Positions 28,752-37,742 of a stretch of 64,000 bases of DNA are shown piece by piece (within the stretch, counting starts at the first letter, position 1; every line of letters begins with the position of its first letter). Origin of the DNA: Tessaracoccus oleiagri (lineage in GTDB: Bacteria; Actinomycetota; Actinomycetes; Propionibacteriales; Propionibacteriaceae); the NCBI RefSeq assembly GCF_900103275.1, contig NZ_FNGP01000003.1, forward strand, positions 496,001 to 560,000, in the 5' to 3' direction. The translations under genes were made by a program, and so were the position numbers. The notes under the pieces are model-generated. The model had not been told where the DNA came from, searched no databases, and saw nothing but the letters and a program-made list of their open reading frames with translations.

Positions 28752-29773
28752 AGCCACTTCTGCCAGCGGAACACCAGCCACATCACGAGGGCCGACACCG
28801 CCATCAGCAGCAGGGCCAGCGGGTAGCCGTACGCCAGGCCCAGCTCGGGCATGTGGCGGAAGTTCATGCCGTAGACGCCGGTGATCAGTGACGGCACGAA
28901 GATGACGCCTGCCCAGGCGGCGATCCGTCGCGAGTCCCGGGCCTGGTCGAGCGCGGCCTCGCTCATCTCCTTGATCTGCTCGTTGCTGGTCTGCTGCTGC
29001 AGCGCGAGGTGGAGGTTGAGCACGCTCACCAGCGCCTGGCGCATCGCGTCGATGCGTTCGTTGAGGCTCGCGACGTGGTCCTCGATGCTGCGCATCTCCT
29101 GCCGGTACCGGTCGCCGAGCGTGACGAACAGCGCGTCGTGGCGGAGCTCCGCCAAGAGGGCTGCGACGGGCCGGAGCGACCGCTGGAACTCGATCACCTC
29201 GCGGGTCAACTGGTAGATGCGCCGCGAGACCTCGCTGTGGCCGGTGAACACCTGGGCATCGATCTCGTCGATGTCGTTGTCGATGCCGTAGACGATTCCG
29301 AGGTAGCCGTCGACCACGAGGTCCGCGAGCCGGAGCAGTACGACGCCCGGCCCCGCCGCCAGATCCGACGGCGACGCCTCCAGTTCGCGGCGCAGGCGGT
29401 CCAGGTCGGGGCCCCCGGATCGGCCGACGGTCACCACCACCCGTTCGGCGACGATCGCGTGCACCTCGCCGAACCGCACCGACTCGCGCTCGTCGTCGTA
29501 GGTTCCGACGCGCAGCGCCAGGAAGATGGTCTCCGGGTGTCGCTCGAGCTTCGGCCGGTGGTGGCCGACGGATGTGGAATCCGCGACGGAGCCGTCGAGC
29601 CGGAGGGCGACGGCCAGTTCCTCCACCCGGTCACGCGTGGGCTCGCGCAGGGTCGCCCACAAGAAACTCTCGGGGGTGTCCTCCAGCAGGCCCGCAGCCT
29701 CTGCGAACGAGGCCGGTGACGCCGCCAGGCGGCCATCGACGTAGAGCCCGAACTCGACGTCCTCGCCCGGCAC
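28748..29773 (-). CDS. corA: CorA family magnesium/cobalt transporter
   Basis: The 341-residue product has the long cytoplasmic alpha/beta and coiled-helix domain of CorA and two C-terminal membrane helices. The first begins [19 protein letters not shown], with the pore signature YGMNF, followed by the periplasmic loop RHMPEL and the second helix [16 protein letters not shown]. The start is GTG 29773, 9 bases after the dedA stop. There is no good Shine-Dalgarno, so translation probably depends on dedA. MPEL instead of the more common MPEx loop is within family variation. Confidence 0.9.
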   Translation of the reverse strand: MPGEDVEFGLYVDGRLAASPASFAEAAGLLEDTPESFLWATLREPTRDRVEELAVALRLDGSVADSTSVGHHRPKLERHPETIFLALRVGTYDDERESVRFGEVHAIVAERVVVTVGRSGGPDLDRLRRELEASPSDLAAGPGVVLLRLADLVVDGYLGIVYGIDNDIDEIDAQVFTGHSEVSRRIYQLTREVIEFQRSLRPVAALLAELRHDALFVTLGDRYRQEMRSIEDHVASLNERIDAMRQALVSVLNLHLALQQQTSNEQIKEMSEAALDQARDSRRIAAWAGVIFVPSLITGVYGMNFRHMPELGLAYGYPLALLLMAVSALVMWLVFRWQKWL

Positions 29774-29781
29774 GGTCGGCG

Positions 29782-30330
29782 CTATCGCGTGCTCGCGCCC
29801 TGCGCCTCGAGCGTCGCCGTCCCGGATTCGGAGCGTGCGCGACGCCCGAGCCAGAGGTAGACGGCGGCACTCGCTGCCAGTAGCGCGAGCAGGAGGACGA
29901 CGAACCACGGCGACCGCTCCCACAAGCGGGCGAGCGCCACCCAGCCGATGAAGCCGATCGTGCCGTACATGAACGCCCAGATGACGCAGCCCGCGGCCAC
30001 CGCGGGCAGGTAACGGCGCAGCGACATCCGCATCGCTCCGGCACCGAGGTTGACCATGGTCTGCACACCAACGGTGAGGAAGCTGAGGGTGACGGCCGGG
30101 GCGCCCCACTTGTTCAGCCAACGCTGGCCGGTGTGGTAGTGCGGCGACTCGAGCAGCTTCCGCCAGCGGGTGCGTGCGGTGCCGCCCGCGATGCCGCGCC
30201 CGAGCCAGTACGTGGCGTTCGCGCGGATCATCACGATCACCCAGAGCCCGGCCACGACGGCCAGCAGGGGTGCGTTGTCCCAGGTGAATGGATTCCACCA
30301 CCGGACTTCGAACGGGATGAGGGGCAGCAC
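29782..30330 (-). CDS. DedA/SNARE-associated family membrane protein
   Basis: The 182-residue product has four or five membrane helices (LLAVVAGLWVIVMIRANATYWLGRGI, AVTLSFLTVGVQTMVNLGAGAMRM, FMYGTIGFIGWVAL, WFVVLLLALLAASAAVYLWL). The DedA core R-x-A-x3-YWLG-R-G and a later proline- and glycine-poor half are visible. The family flips undecaprenyl phosphate or lipids, or maintains the proton gradient. The start is GTG 30330, with TACACT 7 bases before it (leaderless). It is shorter than E. coli DedA (219 residues). The pair with CorA suggests an envelope or ion-homeostasis unit. Confidence 0.78.
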   Translation of the reverse strand: MLPLIPFEVRWWNPFTWDNAPLLAVVAGLWVIVMIRANATYWLGRGIAGGTARTRWRKLLESPHYHTGQRWLNKWGAPAVTLSFLTVGVQTMVNLGAGAMRMSLRRYLPAVAAGCVIWAFMYGTIGFIGWVALARLWERSPWFVVLLLALLAASAAVYLWLGRRARSESGTATLEAQGASTR

Positions 30331-30392
30331 GCTCGTCAGTGTACCTTCCGGTTGCCCGGAGGCCGCTCGGACGACTGCTAGGTTGGGTCGGA

Positions 30393-31322
30393 ATGGAGGG
30401 CAGCATCATGGATCTCGACGATTTCGACATCGACTCGGCCACGCTCGGCGCGTGGCAGTCGTTCACGACGAATCTCACCGAAGTCCTGTCGGTCATGGAC
30501 GAGTCCTCCGACCTCACCATCTCGGTGGCGCGCGGCCTCGTCGACGGCGGCGACACGCCGGCCATCCGCTTCTCCGCGCGGGACGAGATCGTCACCGCGC
30601 GCATCCTCAACGGGTGGAGCGTCCCCGGCAAGGCCGATCCCTCCGACGATGAACGTCCCCTCCTGCTGGAGCTCGGCTGGGCCGAGGTCCCCGAGGACGA
30701 CGCCACGTACTACACGGCGCGCTGCGACCAGGAGGAGACCGAGCCGCTCGCCGTGCTGGCGGCGGCCACCCTCCGCGAAGTCTTCGAAGTCCTGCACCCC
30801 GTCTTCCTCGAGCCGGACCAGCTGAAGGAGATCCTGCGGGGCAGCGCCACCTGGCAGTCGTCCGCGGTCCCGGCCCGACCGCAGGACGTCGCGATCATGC
30901 CCGCCAACCGGGCGGAGCTGGACCGCATCGTCGACCAGCAGCTCGAGAAGCTCTTCGGCCACCCCTCGTTGCGCAACCCCGACGGGGACGTCACCATCCG
31001 CGTCGGCTCCACCATGCTGTTCCTGCGCTCGACGCAGGACGCGGGCGAGATCGTGCTGTTCTCGCCGCTCGTGCACGACGTGGCCGGACGGTCGCGCGCG
31101 GCGGAGGTCCTGAACGACCTCAACGTGGAGTCGCGCTACGGGCGGTTCGCGCTGCACCGCGACCGCGTGTTCGTGCAGGTGTCCGTGCCGGCCCGCCCGT
31201 TCGTGCCGGCCCACCTGCACCAGGCCCTGCGGATCATGAGCCAGATCGCCGACGGGATCGACGACGACCTCGCCGACCGGCTGGGCGGCAGGACGACCTT
31301 CCCCAACCAGCTCGAGTCGTAG
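30393..31322 (+). CDS. YbjN-like domain protein
   Basis: This soluble acidic protein of 309 residues appears to hold two similar alpha/beta domains. The second (DVTIRVGSTMLFLRSTQDAGEIVLFSPLVHDVAGRSRAAEVLNDLNVESRYGRFALHRDRVFVQVSVPA) has the T3SS-chaperone-like YbjN/TY-Chap pattern seen in many actinobacterial proteins of unknown role. TAGGTT ends 8 bases before ATG 30393, supporting a leaderless start there. ATG 30408, with GGAGGG 7 bases ahead, is an equally possible start (304 residues). Confidence 0.68.
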   Translation: MEGSIMDLDDFDIDSATLGAWQSFTTNLTEVLSVMDESSDLTISVARGLVDGGDTPAIRFSARDEIVTARILNGWSVPGKADPSDDERPLLLELGWAEVPEDDATYYTARCDQEETEPLAVLAAATLREVFEVLHPVFLEPDQLKEILRGSATWQSSAVPARPQDVAIMPANRAELDRIVDQQLEKLFGHPSLRNPDGDVTIRVGSTMLFLRSTQDAGEIVLFSPLVHDVAGRSRAAEVLNDLNVESRYGRFALHRDRVFVQVSVPARPFVPAHLHQALRIMSQIADGIDDDLADRLGGRTTFPNQLES

Positions 31323-31355
31323 TCGCGACCGTCCCGCGAGCACTAAGCTGGTCCC

Positions 31356-31760
31356 ATGGAAAACGACGAGGTGACGTACTTCTCCCCGATCCCCGAGGAG
31401 GAGTGCCGGTCCTTGCTGGGCTCGGTCGAATTCGGACGCGTCGCGTGGACGGCGGATGACGGCGTCATGGTGCTGCCGGTCAACTTCCAGCTCGTGGACG
31501 GGCACGTCGTCTTCCACACGGCTCAGGGCTCCACGCTGGCCAAGATCGCCGACGGCGCGAACGTGGCATTCCAGGCGGACGAGATCGATCCGGACTCTGC
31601 GATCGGCTGGTCCGTCCTGCTGCGCGGGACCACCCGGCAGGCTCCGGCGAACATCCCAGCGCACTCCTGGATGAGCGACGAACGGTCGCTCGGCGTGATG
31701 ATCGAGGAGACGTCGTTGTCCGGACGGGTCATCTCCGGCAGGAAGAGGGAGCAATCATGA
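31356..31760 (+). CDS. Pyridoxamine 5'-phosphate oxidase-like flavin-binding protein
   Basis: The 134-residue split-barrel protein shows the usual start FSPIPEEECRSLLGSVEFGRVAWTADDGVMVLPVNFQLVDGHVVFHTAQGSTLAKIADGANVAFQAD. In this family such single-domain proteins bind FMN, F420 or heme; nothing in the sequence decides which. TAAGCT lies 6 bases before the ATG (leaderless). The TGA overlaps the ATG of the Usp gene (ATGA), so both are translated together. Confidence 0.85.
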   Translation: MENDEVTYFSPIPEEECRSLLGSVEFGRVAWTADDGVMVLPVNFQLVDGHVVFHTAQGSTLAKIADGANVAFQADEIDPDSAIGWSVLLRGTTRQAPANIPAHSWMSDERSLGVMIEETSLSGRVISGRKREQS

Positions 31761-32623
31761 ACGAGCGCGATCTGGTCGTCGTCGGTGTCGACGGCAGCGA
31801 GGACGGCCTGCGGGCCGTCAAGTACGGCGCCGGCATGGCGCTGCTCACCGGCGGCGAACTGATGCTCGTCAACGCCGTCGACGACACCCTCATGGCCGGC
31901 GCATGGGGCGTGGTCTACGACCCGGAGGTCCTGCACGAGGCGGGCGTCACCGCCAACTCCGTCGCCCGTCAGCATGCCATCGCCAACGGGATGCCCGAGG
32001 AGCGGATCAAGACAGAGGTCATCATGGGCACCCCGGCGGGCGTGCTGACGCGCCTCAGCGAGGTCGCGAGCCTGATCGTGGTCGGCCGGCGCGCCGCCTC
32101 CGGGCTGGAGCGCATGTTCGTCGGCTCCACCTCCGTCGCCGTGGTCGCCAACGCCGCTTGCCCGGTCGTGGTCATCTCCGCCGCCTCCAACCCCGAGGAC
32201 GTCGGCGACAAGCGGCTGATCGGCGTGGGCGTCAACACCCACCCGGGCTCGGAGTCACCGTTGGAGGCCGGCTTCCAGCAGGCCCAGCTGCACGGCGCCC
32301 GGCTCGAGATCGTCCACGTCGTGCAGCCGCCGGTGGGCATCTTCGGCCCGAAGCTCTCGCCCGCGCAGTTGGAGCAGCAGCTCCGCTTCGCCGAGGGCGG
32401 GCTCAAGGAACTCGCCGGTCCTCTCAGCCAGCGGTACCCGGGCGTCGAGTACTCGATCGTCGTGGTGGCCGACAGCCCCATCAACGAGCTTGTGAGCCGC
32501 TCGGCCAGCTACGACCTCCTCGTCCTGGGGGTCAGTGACTCGGCCATTCCCGGCGTCCAGCTGGGCGGCCTTATGCGAGGGCTGATGGCGCACGCCATGT
32601 GCCCCCTCTACGTGGCCGCGTGA
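31757..32623 (+). CDS. Universal stress protein, two Usp domains
   Basis: The 288-residue product has tandem Usp domains. The first (about residues 5-142) ends with the ATP-binding type motif VGRRAASGLERMFVGSTSVAVVANAACPVVVIS, matching G-x2-G-x9-G-S/T. The second (about 153-285) ends VLGVSDSAIPGVQLGGLMRGLMAHAMCPLYVAA, where the motif is degenerate. Such proteins bind ATP and act in dormancy or stress. It is coupled on both sides, with ATGA to the PNPOx-like gene and GTGA to hrpA. Confidence 0.92.
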   Translation: MNERDLVVVGVDGSEDGLRAVKYGAGMALLTGGELMLVNAVDDTLMAGAWGVVYDPEVLHEAGVTANSVARQHAIANGMPEERIKTEVIMGTPAGVLTRLSEVASLIVVGRRAASGLERMFVGSTSVAVVANAACPVVVISAASNPEDVGDKRLIGVGVNTHPGSESPLEAGFQQAQLHGARLEIVHVVQPPVGIFGPKLSPAQLEQQLRFAEGGLKELAGPLSQRYPGVEYSIVVVADSPINELVSRSASYDLLVLGVSDSAIPGVQLGGLMRGLMAHAMCPLYVAA

Positions 32624-35600
32624 CCCGGGTCGTAGTCAACCCCGAGCTGCCCATCGCGGACGAGGCCGAGCGAATCGCCGACCTCATCCGCGACCACCAG
32701 GTGGTCGTCGTCGCCGGCGAGACCGGGTCGGGCAAGACCACCCAGCTGCCGAAGATCGCGCTCCTCGCGGGCCGGGAGCGCATCGCCCACACGCAGCCCA
32801 GGCGGCTCGCCGCCCGCACGGTCGCGCAGCGGATCGCCGACGAGTGCGAGGTGGAACTCGGCGACTTCGTCGGCTACCAGGTGCGGTTCACCCGCAAGGC
32901 CGGCGCCGCCACGCGCATCAAGCTGATGACCGACGGCATCCTGCTCAACGAGCTGACCCACGACCGGATGCTGCGCCGCTACGACACGATCATCATCGAC
33001 GAGGCCCACGAGCGCAGCCTCAACATCGACTTCCTGCTCGGCTACTTGAAGCAGCTCCTGCCCAAGCGACCCGAGCTGCGCGTGATCGTCACCTCGGCCA
33101 CCATCGACACCGCCCGCTTCTCGGAGCACTTCGGCGACGCGCCGATCGTCGAGGTCAGCGGACGGACCTACCCCGTCGAGATCCGCTACCGCGAACCGCT
33201 CGAGGGCGAGGACGAGATCGACCAGATCACCGCCGCCGTGGACGACCTCTTCCGGCAGTCGTCCACGGGCGACATCCTCGTCTTCCTGAGCGGCGAGCGC
33301 GAGATCCGCGACGCGGCGGAGGCCATCGAGGCCCTCAAGCTACCGGGCCTCGAGACGCTGCCGCTCTTCGCGCGGCTCTCGGCGGCCGACCAGGCGAGGG
33401 TGTTCCAGCCGCACCGGACGCGCCGCGTGGTGCTGGCCACCAACGTCGCCGAGACGTCGATCACCGTGCCCGGGATCCGGTTCGTCGTCGACACCGGCAA
33501 CGCCCGCATCTCCCGCTACTCCGCGCGCACGAAGGTCCAGCGGCTGCCGATCGAGCCGGTCTCGCAGGCGTCGGCGAACCAGCGCGCCGGCCGCTGCGGG
33601 CGCCTCGGACCGGGCATCGCCGTCCGCCTCTACACGGAGGAGGACTTCCTCTCGCGCCCGGAGTTCTCCGATCCCGAGATCCTGCGGACCAACCTCGCCA
33701 CCGTCATCCTGCTGATGGCGCAGGCCGGCCTCGGCGACATCGCGAAGTTCCCGTTCGTCGAGGCGCCGGTCACCAGCCAGATCAACGACGGCATCCGGGT
33801 GCTGCAGGAACTCGGCGCGCTGAAGGACCGGAAGGCGGGGGAGGAGCTGCGCCTCACCTCGACCGGGCGCGCCCTGGCCAGGATGCCGGTGGACCCCCGT
33901 CTGGGGCGCATGCTGCTGGAGGGGGCCCGTCGCGGCTGTCTCCGCCAGGTGCTGGTGCTCGTGGCCGGGCTCACGGTCCCCGACGTCCGCGAACGACCCC
34001 TGGAGCACCAGCAGAAGGCCGACGAGCTGCACCGGCGCTTCTCGGTCGTCGCGTCGGACGACGGCGGCAAGGCTGGGGTCCCGGAGGGAGGCGACTTCGA
34101 GGCGCTGCTGAACGTGTGGCACTACCTGCGGCGCCGGCGGCGGGAGCTGAGTGGCAACCAGTTCCGGCGGATGTGCCGCGACGAGTTCCTCCACTTCGTG
34201 CGGTTCCGGGAATGGGAGGACCTGGTCTCCCAGCTCAGGGAGGTCGCGAAGGAACTGGAACTGCGCACCGACGGCGAGGGCGCCATGCCCGACGTGCTGC
34301 GGTCGCTGCTGTCCGGCCTCCTGTCCAACATCGGGCTGCTGGAGCCGGAGCGGGCGAAGCGCGAGCCGGGCAAGCGTCGACCCTTGCGGGAGTACCAGGG
34401 CGCGCGGGGCACGAAGTTCGCCATCCAGCCCGGATCGGCGCTCGCGAAGTCCACGCCGCCGCTGGTCGTCGCGTTCGAGTTGGTCGAGACCTCCCGTCTG
34501 TGGGCGCGGACGGTGGCGCCCATCCGCGCGGAATGGGTCGAGGACGTCGCCGGCGACCTCGTGACCCGCACCCTGTCGGAGCCCCGCTTCGCTCAGCGCA
34601 CCTCCACCGTGGTCGCGAGCGAGCGGGTGACGTTGTTCGGGGTGCCCATCATCGCCGGCCGCCGTGTGAACTACGCCCGCACCCACCCCGTCGAGGCTCG
34701 CGAGATCTTCATCCGCTCGGCACTCGTCGAGGGCGAGTGGGAGACGCGCAACCCGCTCGTGGTGGCGAACCGGCGCGCGCTCGAGAAGGCGGGTCGGCTC
34801 ACCGACCGCATGCGGCGGCCCGACCTGCTCATCTCCGACGACGCGCTCTACCAGTTCTACGACTGCAAGCTGCCCGAGACCGTGTGCTCCGGGGCGACCC
34901 TGGACAAGTGGCTCCGCGGCATCCCGAAGGAGTCGTGGCCCACGCTGACCCCGGAGCAGTGCATCACGGACGAGTCCGCGATCAGGGCGTCCGACTTCCC
35001 GGAGCACTTCGTCGTGGGCCCGGCGAAGCTCCCGGTCGACTACGTCTTCCAACCCGGGCGTCGTGACGACGGCGCGGCGATCACCGTGCGGCTGGAGCAA
35101 CTGGGTTCGCTGGATCCGCCGCCGTTCACCTGGCTGGTGCCGGGGCTGCGGCAAGAACTCGCCACGGAGCTCATCCGGGGCCTGCCGAAGTCGGTGCGCA
35201 CGTCGTTCGTACCCGCGCCCGACTACGCCGCGCGGGCGCTGGCATGGCTGGAGCAACGCGGGGAGACCGGCCAGGGCAGCTTCCCCCGGGCGCTGGGCCG
35301 GGCGCTGACCGCGCTCACCGGGGTCATGGTCGACGAGTCGCTGTGGCGCCCCGACGGCCTGCCGGCGCACCTGCAGCCGACGTTCGTCGTCGTGGAGGGC
35401 GGCAAGGAGGTCGCAAGGGGTGCCGACCTCGGCGCCCTGCGAACCCAGCTCTCCGCCAAGGTGGCGCAGACGCTCACCCGGGCGGCCGGCAGGCTCACGT
35501 CGTCGGGGCAGCGGAGCTGGACGTTCGGGACGATCCCCGTCACCACGTCCCTCGGCGGCGGGGTCATCGGCTACCCGTCGCTCGTCGACGAGGGCGACAC

Positions 35601-36357
35601 GGTGGGCGTGCAGGTCTCCGACACGAGGCTCAAGGGCGAGCGCGCGCACGTCCAGGGACTCCGGCGCCTGCTCACGCTCACGAACCCGGATCCGACGAAG
35701 TGGGTCGTCAGCCACCTGACGATGACCGAGAAGCTGGCGCTCGCCGACTCTCCCTACCCCAACGTGCCGGAACTGCTGAAGGACGCGTGGCTGAAGGCCT
35801 CCGAGCAGCTGGCCGAGCGGCACGGCCCCGCGCTCGAGGTCCGCGACGGTGACGCCTACGCCCGCGTGTCGGTGGCGGTTCGCCAGGACTGCACGGACCA
35901 GACGCGCAAGGTGGTGAGCACGGCGGCCGCGGCATTGACGGCGGCGTCGCAGGCGCGGCTCGCGATGGCCGACCTCCCCGCCGACCACCCGGTCCGGGCC
36001 GATGTGACGGCCCAGCTCGACAACCTGTTCTTCAACCGCTTCCTCAGCTTCACGCCGGACCCCTGGCTGGAGCACCTGCCGCGCTACGCCGAGGCCGCCG
36101 CCCACCGCGTCCGGGCGGCGAAGGCGAACCCCGCCCGCGACGCGCGCGAGGCCCTGCAGGTCGAGGATCTCGAGGCGGAGTACGCGGACCTCACGGCCGC
36201 CGAGCCCCCCGGCCCGCTGCGTCCCGCGGTGGAGGAGATCGCGTTCCTCCTCGAGGAGCTCCGGGTCAGCCTCTTCGCGCAGCAGCTGCGCACCAGCGTC
36301 CCCGTGTCGGCCAAGCGGGTGCGGAGCGCGATCCAGCGTGCGCGGACCGTGCCATGA
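32620..36357 (+). CDS. hrpA: ATP-dependent RNA helicase HrpA
   Basis: HrpA is a DEAH-box RNA helicase of about 1,245 residues; the E. coli protein has about 1,300 and rescues collided ribosomes. It has Walker A GETGSGKTTQLPK, the DEAH box IIIDEAHERSLNIDFLLGYLK, motif III TSATID, motif V VLATNVAETSITVPGIRFVVDTG, and motif VI QRAGRCGRLGPG. The long C-terminal half has the HrpA-specific DUF3418 region. The start is set at GTG 32620 because GTGA overlaps the Usp stop; ATG 32599 is possible. Confidence 0.95.
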   Translation: MTRVVVNPELPIADEAERIADLIRDHQVVVVAGETGSGKTTQLPKIALLAGRERIAHTQPRRLAARTVAQRIADECEVELGDFVGYQVRFTRKAGAATRIKLMTDGILLNELTHDRMLRRYDTIIIDEAHERSLNIDFLLGYLKQLLPKRPELRVIVTSATIDTARFSEHFGDAPIVEVSGRTYPVEIRYREPLEGEDEIDQITAAVDDLFRQSSTGDILVFLSGEREIRDAAEAIEALKLPGLETLPLFARLSAADQARVFQPHRTRRVVLATNVAETSITVPGIRFVVDTGNARISRYSARTKVQRLPIEPVSQASANQRAGRCGRLGPGIAVRLYTEEDFLSRPEFSDPEILRTNLATVILLMAQAGLGDIAKFPFVEAPVTSQINDGIRVLQELGALKDRKAGEELRLTSTGRALARMPVDPRLGRMLLEGARRGCLRQVLVLVAGLTVPDVRERPLEHQQKADELHRRFSVVASDDGGKAGVPEGGDFEALLNVWHYLRRRRRELSGNQFRRMCRDEFLHFVRFREWEDLVSQLREVAKELELRTDGEGAMPDVLRSLLSGLLSNIGLLEPERAKREPGKRRPLREYQGARGTKFAIQPGSALAKSTPPLVVAFELVETSRLWARTVAPIRAEWVEDVAGDLVTRTLSEPRFAQRTSTVVASERVTLFGVPIIAGRRVNYARTHPVEAREIFIRSALVEGEWETRNPLVVANRRALEKAGRLTDRMRRPDLLISDDALYQFYDCKLPETVCSGATLDKWLRGIPKESWPTLTPEQCITDESAIRASDFPEHFVVGPAKLPVDYVFQPGRRDDGAAITVRLEQLGSLDPPPFTWLVPGLRQELATELIRGLPKSVRTSFVPAPDYAARALAWLEQRGETGQGSFPRALGRALTALTGVMVDESLWRPDGLPAHLQPTFVVVEGGKEVARGADLGALRTQLSAKVAQTLTRAAGRLTSSGQRSWTFGTIPVTTSLGGGVIGYPSLVDEGDTVGVQVSDTRLKGERAHVQGLRRLLTLTNPDPTKWVVSHLTMTEKLALADSPYPNVPELLKDAWLKASEQLAERHGPALEVRDGDAYARVSVAVRQDCTDQTRKVVSTAAAALTAASQARLAMADLPADHPVRADVTAQLDNLFFNRFLSFTPDPWLEHLPRYAEAAAHRVRAAKANPARDAREALQVEDLEAEYADLTAAEPPGPLRPAVEEIAFLLEELRVSLFAQQLRTSVPVSAKRVRSAIQRARTVP

Positions 36358-36364
36358 TGATCGG

Positions 36365-37204
36365 GTGCCTAAAGACGTAGCCGGCCTGATGGGCCTGTTT
36401 GAACTCAAGCGGATCGACGACCTGGTGTGGGAGGGCCCGCAGCCCGACACGCTGTTCCAGCGGCTCTTCGGCGGCCAGGTGCTCGGCCAGACGATCGTCG
36501 CCGCCCAGCAGAGCGTGGCCGGCGATCGGCTGATCCACTCCCTCAACTCGTACTTCCTGCGCCCGGGCTCGCCGGACGAGCCGCTCACGTTCGAGGTCGA
36601 GGTGGTGCGCGACGGGCACACCTTCAGCAACCGCCGGGTGGTCACGAAGCAGTCCGGGCGCACGATCTTCGTCATGCAGGCCTCGTTCCAGGAGTCGGAG
36701 CCCGGTCTCGAGCACACCGCGCAGCAGCCGCACAAGGGGCTCACGCCCCCGGCCGAGGCCCCGTCGCTGCGGGCCGTGCTCGAGGACCGGTTCGGCGCGC
36801 ACATCGACGTGCTCTCGGAGTGGGACGCGCTCGACGTCCGGCTGGCCCAGGACCCCAGGGTGGACGAGGGGGGAGCCCACCTCCGCGCGTGGGTGCGCAC
36901 GAAGTCCGTCCTGCCCTCGGAGCCGCTGCTGCACACGGCGGTGCTCGCGTACCTCAGCGACATCACGCTGCTCAGCGTCACCACGATCCCGCACGAGGTG
37001 CAGCTCATGTCGCCCAACCTGCAGTCGGCGTCGATCGACCACTCGATGTGGTTCCACCGCCCGGTCAAGACGGACCAGTGGCTGCTCTACGAGATGAACT
37101 CGCCCTCCGCGGCGGGCGCCCGGGGCTTCTGCACCGGGCGCCTCTACCAGAACGGCGTGACGGTGGCCTCGTGCGCGCAGGAGGGCCTCCTGCGCCTGAT
37201 CTGA
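36365..37204 (+). CDS. tesB: Acyl-CoA thioesterase II
   Basis: The 279-residue double-hotdog thioesterase hydrolyses fatty acyl-CoA. The start region LFELKRIDDLVWEGPQPDTLFQRLFGGQVLGQTIVAAQQSV and the motifs LNSYFLRPG, HTFSNRRVVTKQSGRTIFVMQASFQ and SIDHSMWFHRPVKTDQWLLYEMNSPSAAGARGF match TesB. The catalytic Asp-Gln-Thr network lies in the second hotdog; DHSMWFHRP is the usual Asp segment. The start GTG 36365 is just after hrpA. The codons before the stop form a perfect hairpin. Confidence 0.94.
   Translation: MPKDVAGLMGLFELKRIDDLVWEGPQPDTLFQRLFGGQVLGQTIVAAQQSVAGDRLIHSLNSYFLRPGSPDEPLTFEVEVVRDGHTFSNRRVVTKQSGRTIFVMQASFQESEPGLEHTAQQPHKGLTPPAEAPSLRAVLEDRFGAHIDVLSEWDALDVRLAQDPRVDEGGAHLRAWVRTKSVLPSEPLLHTAVLAYLSDITLLSVTTIPHEVQLMSPNLQSASIDHSMWFHRPVKTDQWLLYEMNSPSAAGARGFCTGRLYQNGVTVASCAQEGLLRLI
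37175..37195 (+). terminator. Coding-embedded hairpin at the end of tesB
   Basis: GCGCAGGAG (37175-37183) and CTCCTGCGC (37187-37195) form a perfect 9-bp stem with a 3-base loop, ending 7 bases before the tesB stop codon. The convergent stress-protein gene ends only 3 bases after tesB, leaving no other room for a terminator. Confidence 0.45.
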
Positions 37205-37207
37205 GGA

Positions 37208-37666
37208 CTAGCGGCCGGCGGACAGGAGGCGGAGCGCCTCGTCGGCGCGGTCGGCCACGACCTCGACGGTGTAGCTGGCGGCCTTGATCGTGCTCGCGGC
37301 GGCGAAGCTGCGCTCCTTGCCCGTGAGCGCGTGCCCCAGGAGGCCGAAGATCGCGCCGAAGGCGGCGGCGATGAGCACCGACCAGAGGATCACACTCAGC
37401 CATGCGATCGCCGGGACGAACAGGGCGAACAGCACACCCAGCATGAGGCCGAGCCAGGCGCCCGACAGCGCGCCGTAGCCGGCGGCGCGGCCGTACGTGC
37501 GCTTGCCGAGGACCTGCTCCACGGACTTGAGGTCGTGGCCGACGATGCGGACGGTGCCGACCTCGAAGTCCTTGTCAGCGAGCAGGTCGACCGCCGCCTG
37601 CGCGGCGGGGTAGTTGTCGAACTCGGCGATGGTTGCCCGCTGGACGTTGTAGGTGGGCTGGGTCAT
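37208..37666 (-). CDS. General stress protein, YflT/GSP17M-like
   Basis: The 152-residue product begins with a GSP17M/YflT-type domain (ATIAEFDNYPAAQAAVDLLADKDFEVGTVRIVGHDLKSVEQVLGKRTYGRAAGYGALSGAWLGLMLG), the pattern common to actinobacterial stress proteins. Two membrane helices follow (LGLMLGVLFALFVPAIAW and VILWSVLIAAAFGAIFGLLGHAL), and the end is a short cytoplasmic tail. Start ATG 37666 has a perfect GGAGGA before it. It is divergent from marR with a 76-base AT-rich intergenic region, which may be the MarR operator. Confidence 0.83.
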   Translation of the reverse strand: MTQPTYNVQRATIAEFDNYPAAQAAVDLLADKDFEVGTVRIVGHDLKSVEQVLGKRTYGRAAGYGALSGAWLGLMLGVLFALFVPAIAWLSVILWSVLIAAAFGAIFGLLGHALTGKERSFAAASTIKAASYTVEVVADRADEALRLLSAGR

Positions 37667-37710
37667 TTGCTCCTCCAAACTGTTAGGGGTTTGTATAGTT
37701 TTATTCTACC

Positions 37711-37727
37711 AACCAATTCTGCTGGTT
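37711..37727. promoter_or_regulatory. Inverted repeat AACCA-N7-TGGTT, likely MarR operator
   Basis: AACCA (37711-37715) and TGGTT (37723-37727) form perfect 5-base arms in an unusually AT-rich interval. The repeat lies 15 bases before marR and 44 bases before the divergent stress-protein gene. MarR proteins usually bind such palindromes and repress themselves and the divergent gene. Confidence 0.5.
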
Positions 37728-37742
37728 CAAGGAAGGAGCCAC

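Noticed and set aside
33340-37068. A 1,242-codon minus-strand frame opposite hrpA and tesB
   Set aside because: No domain can be recognised and the composition is that of the reverse frame of GC-rich coding DNA. hrpA and tesB have complete motifs.
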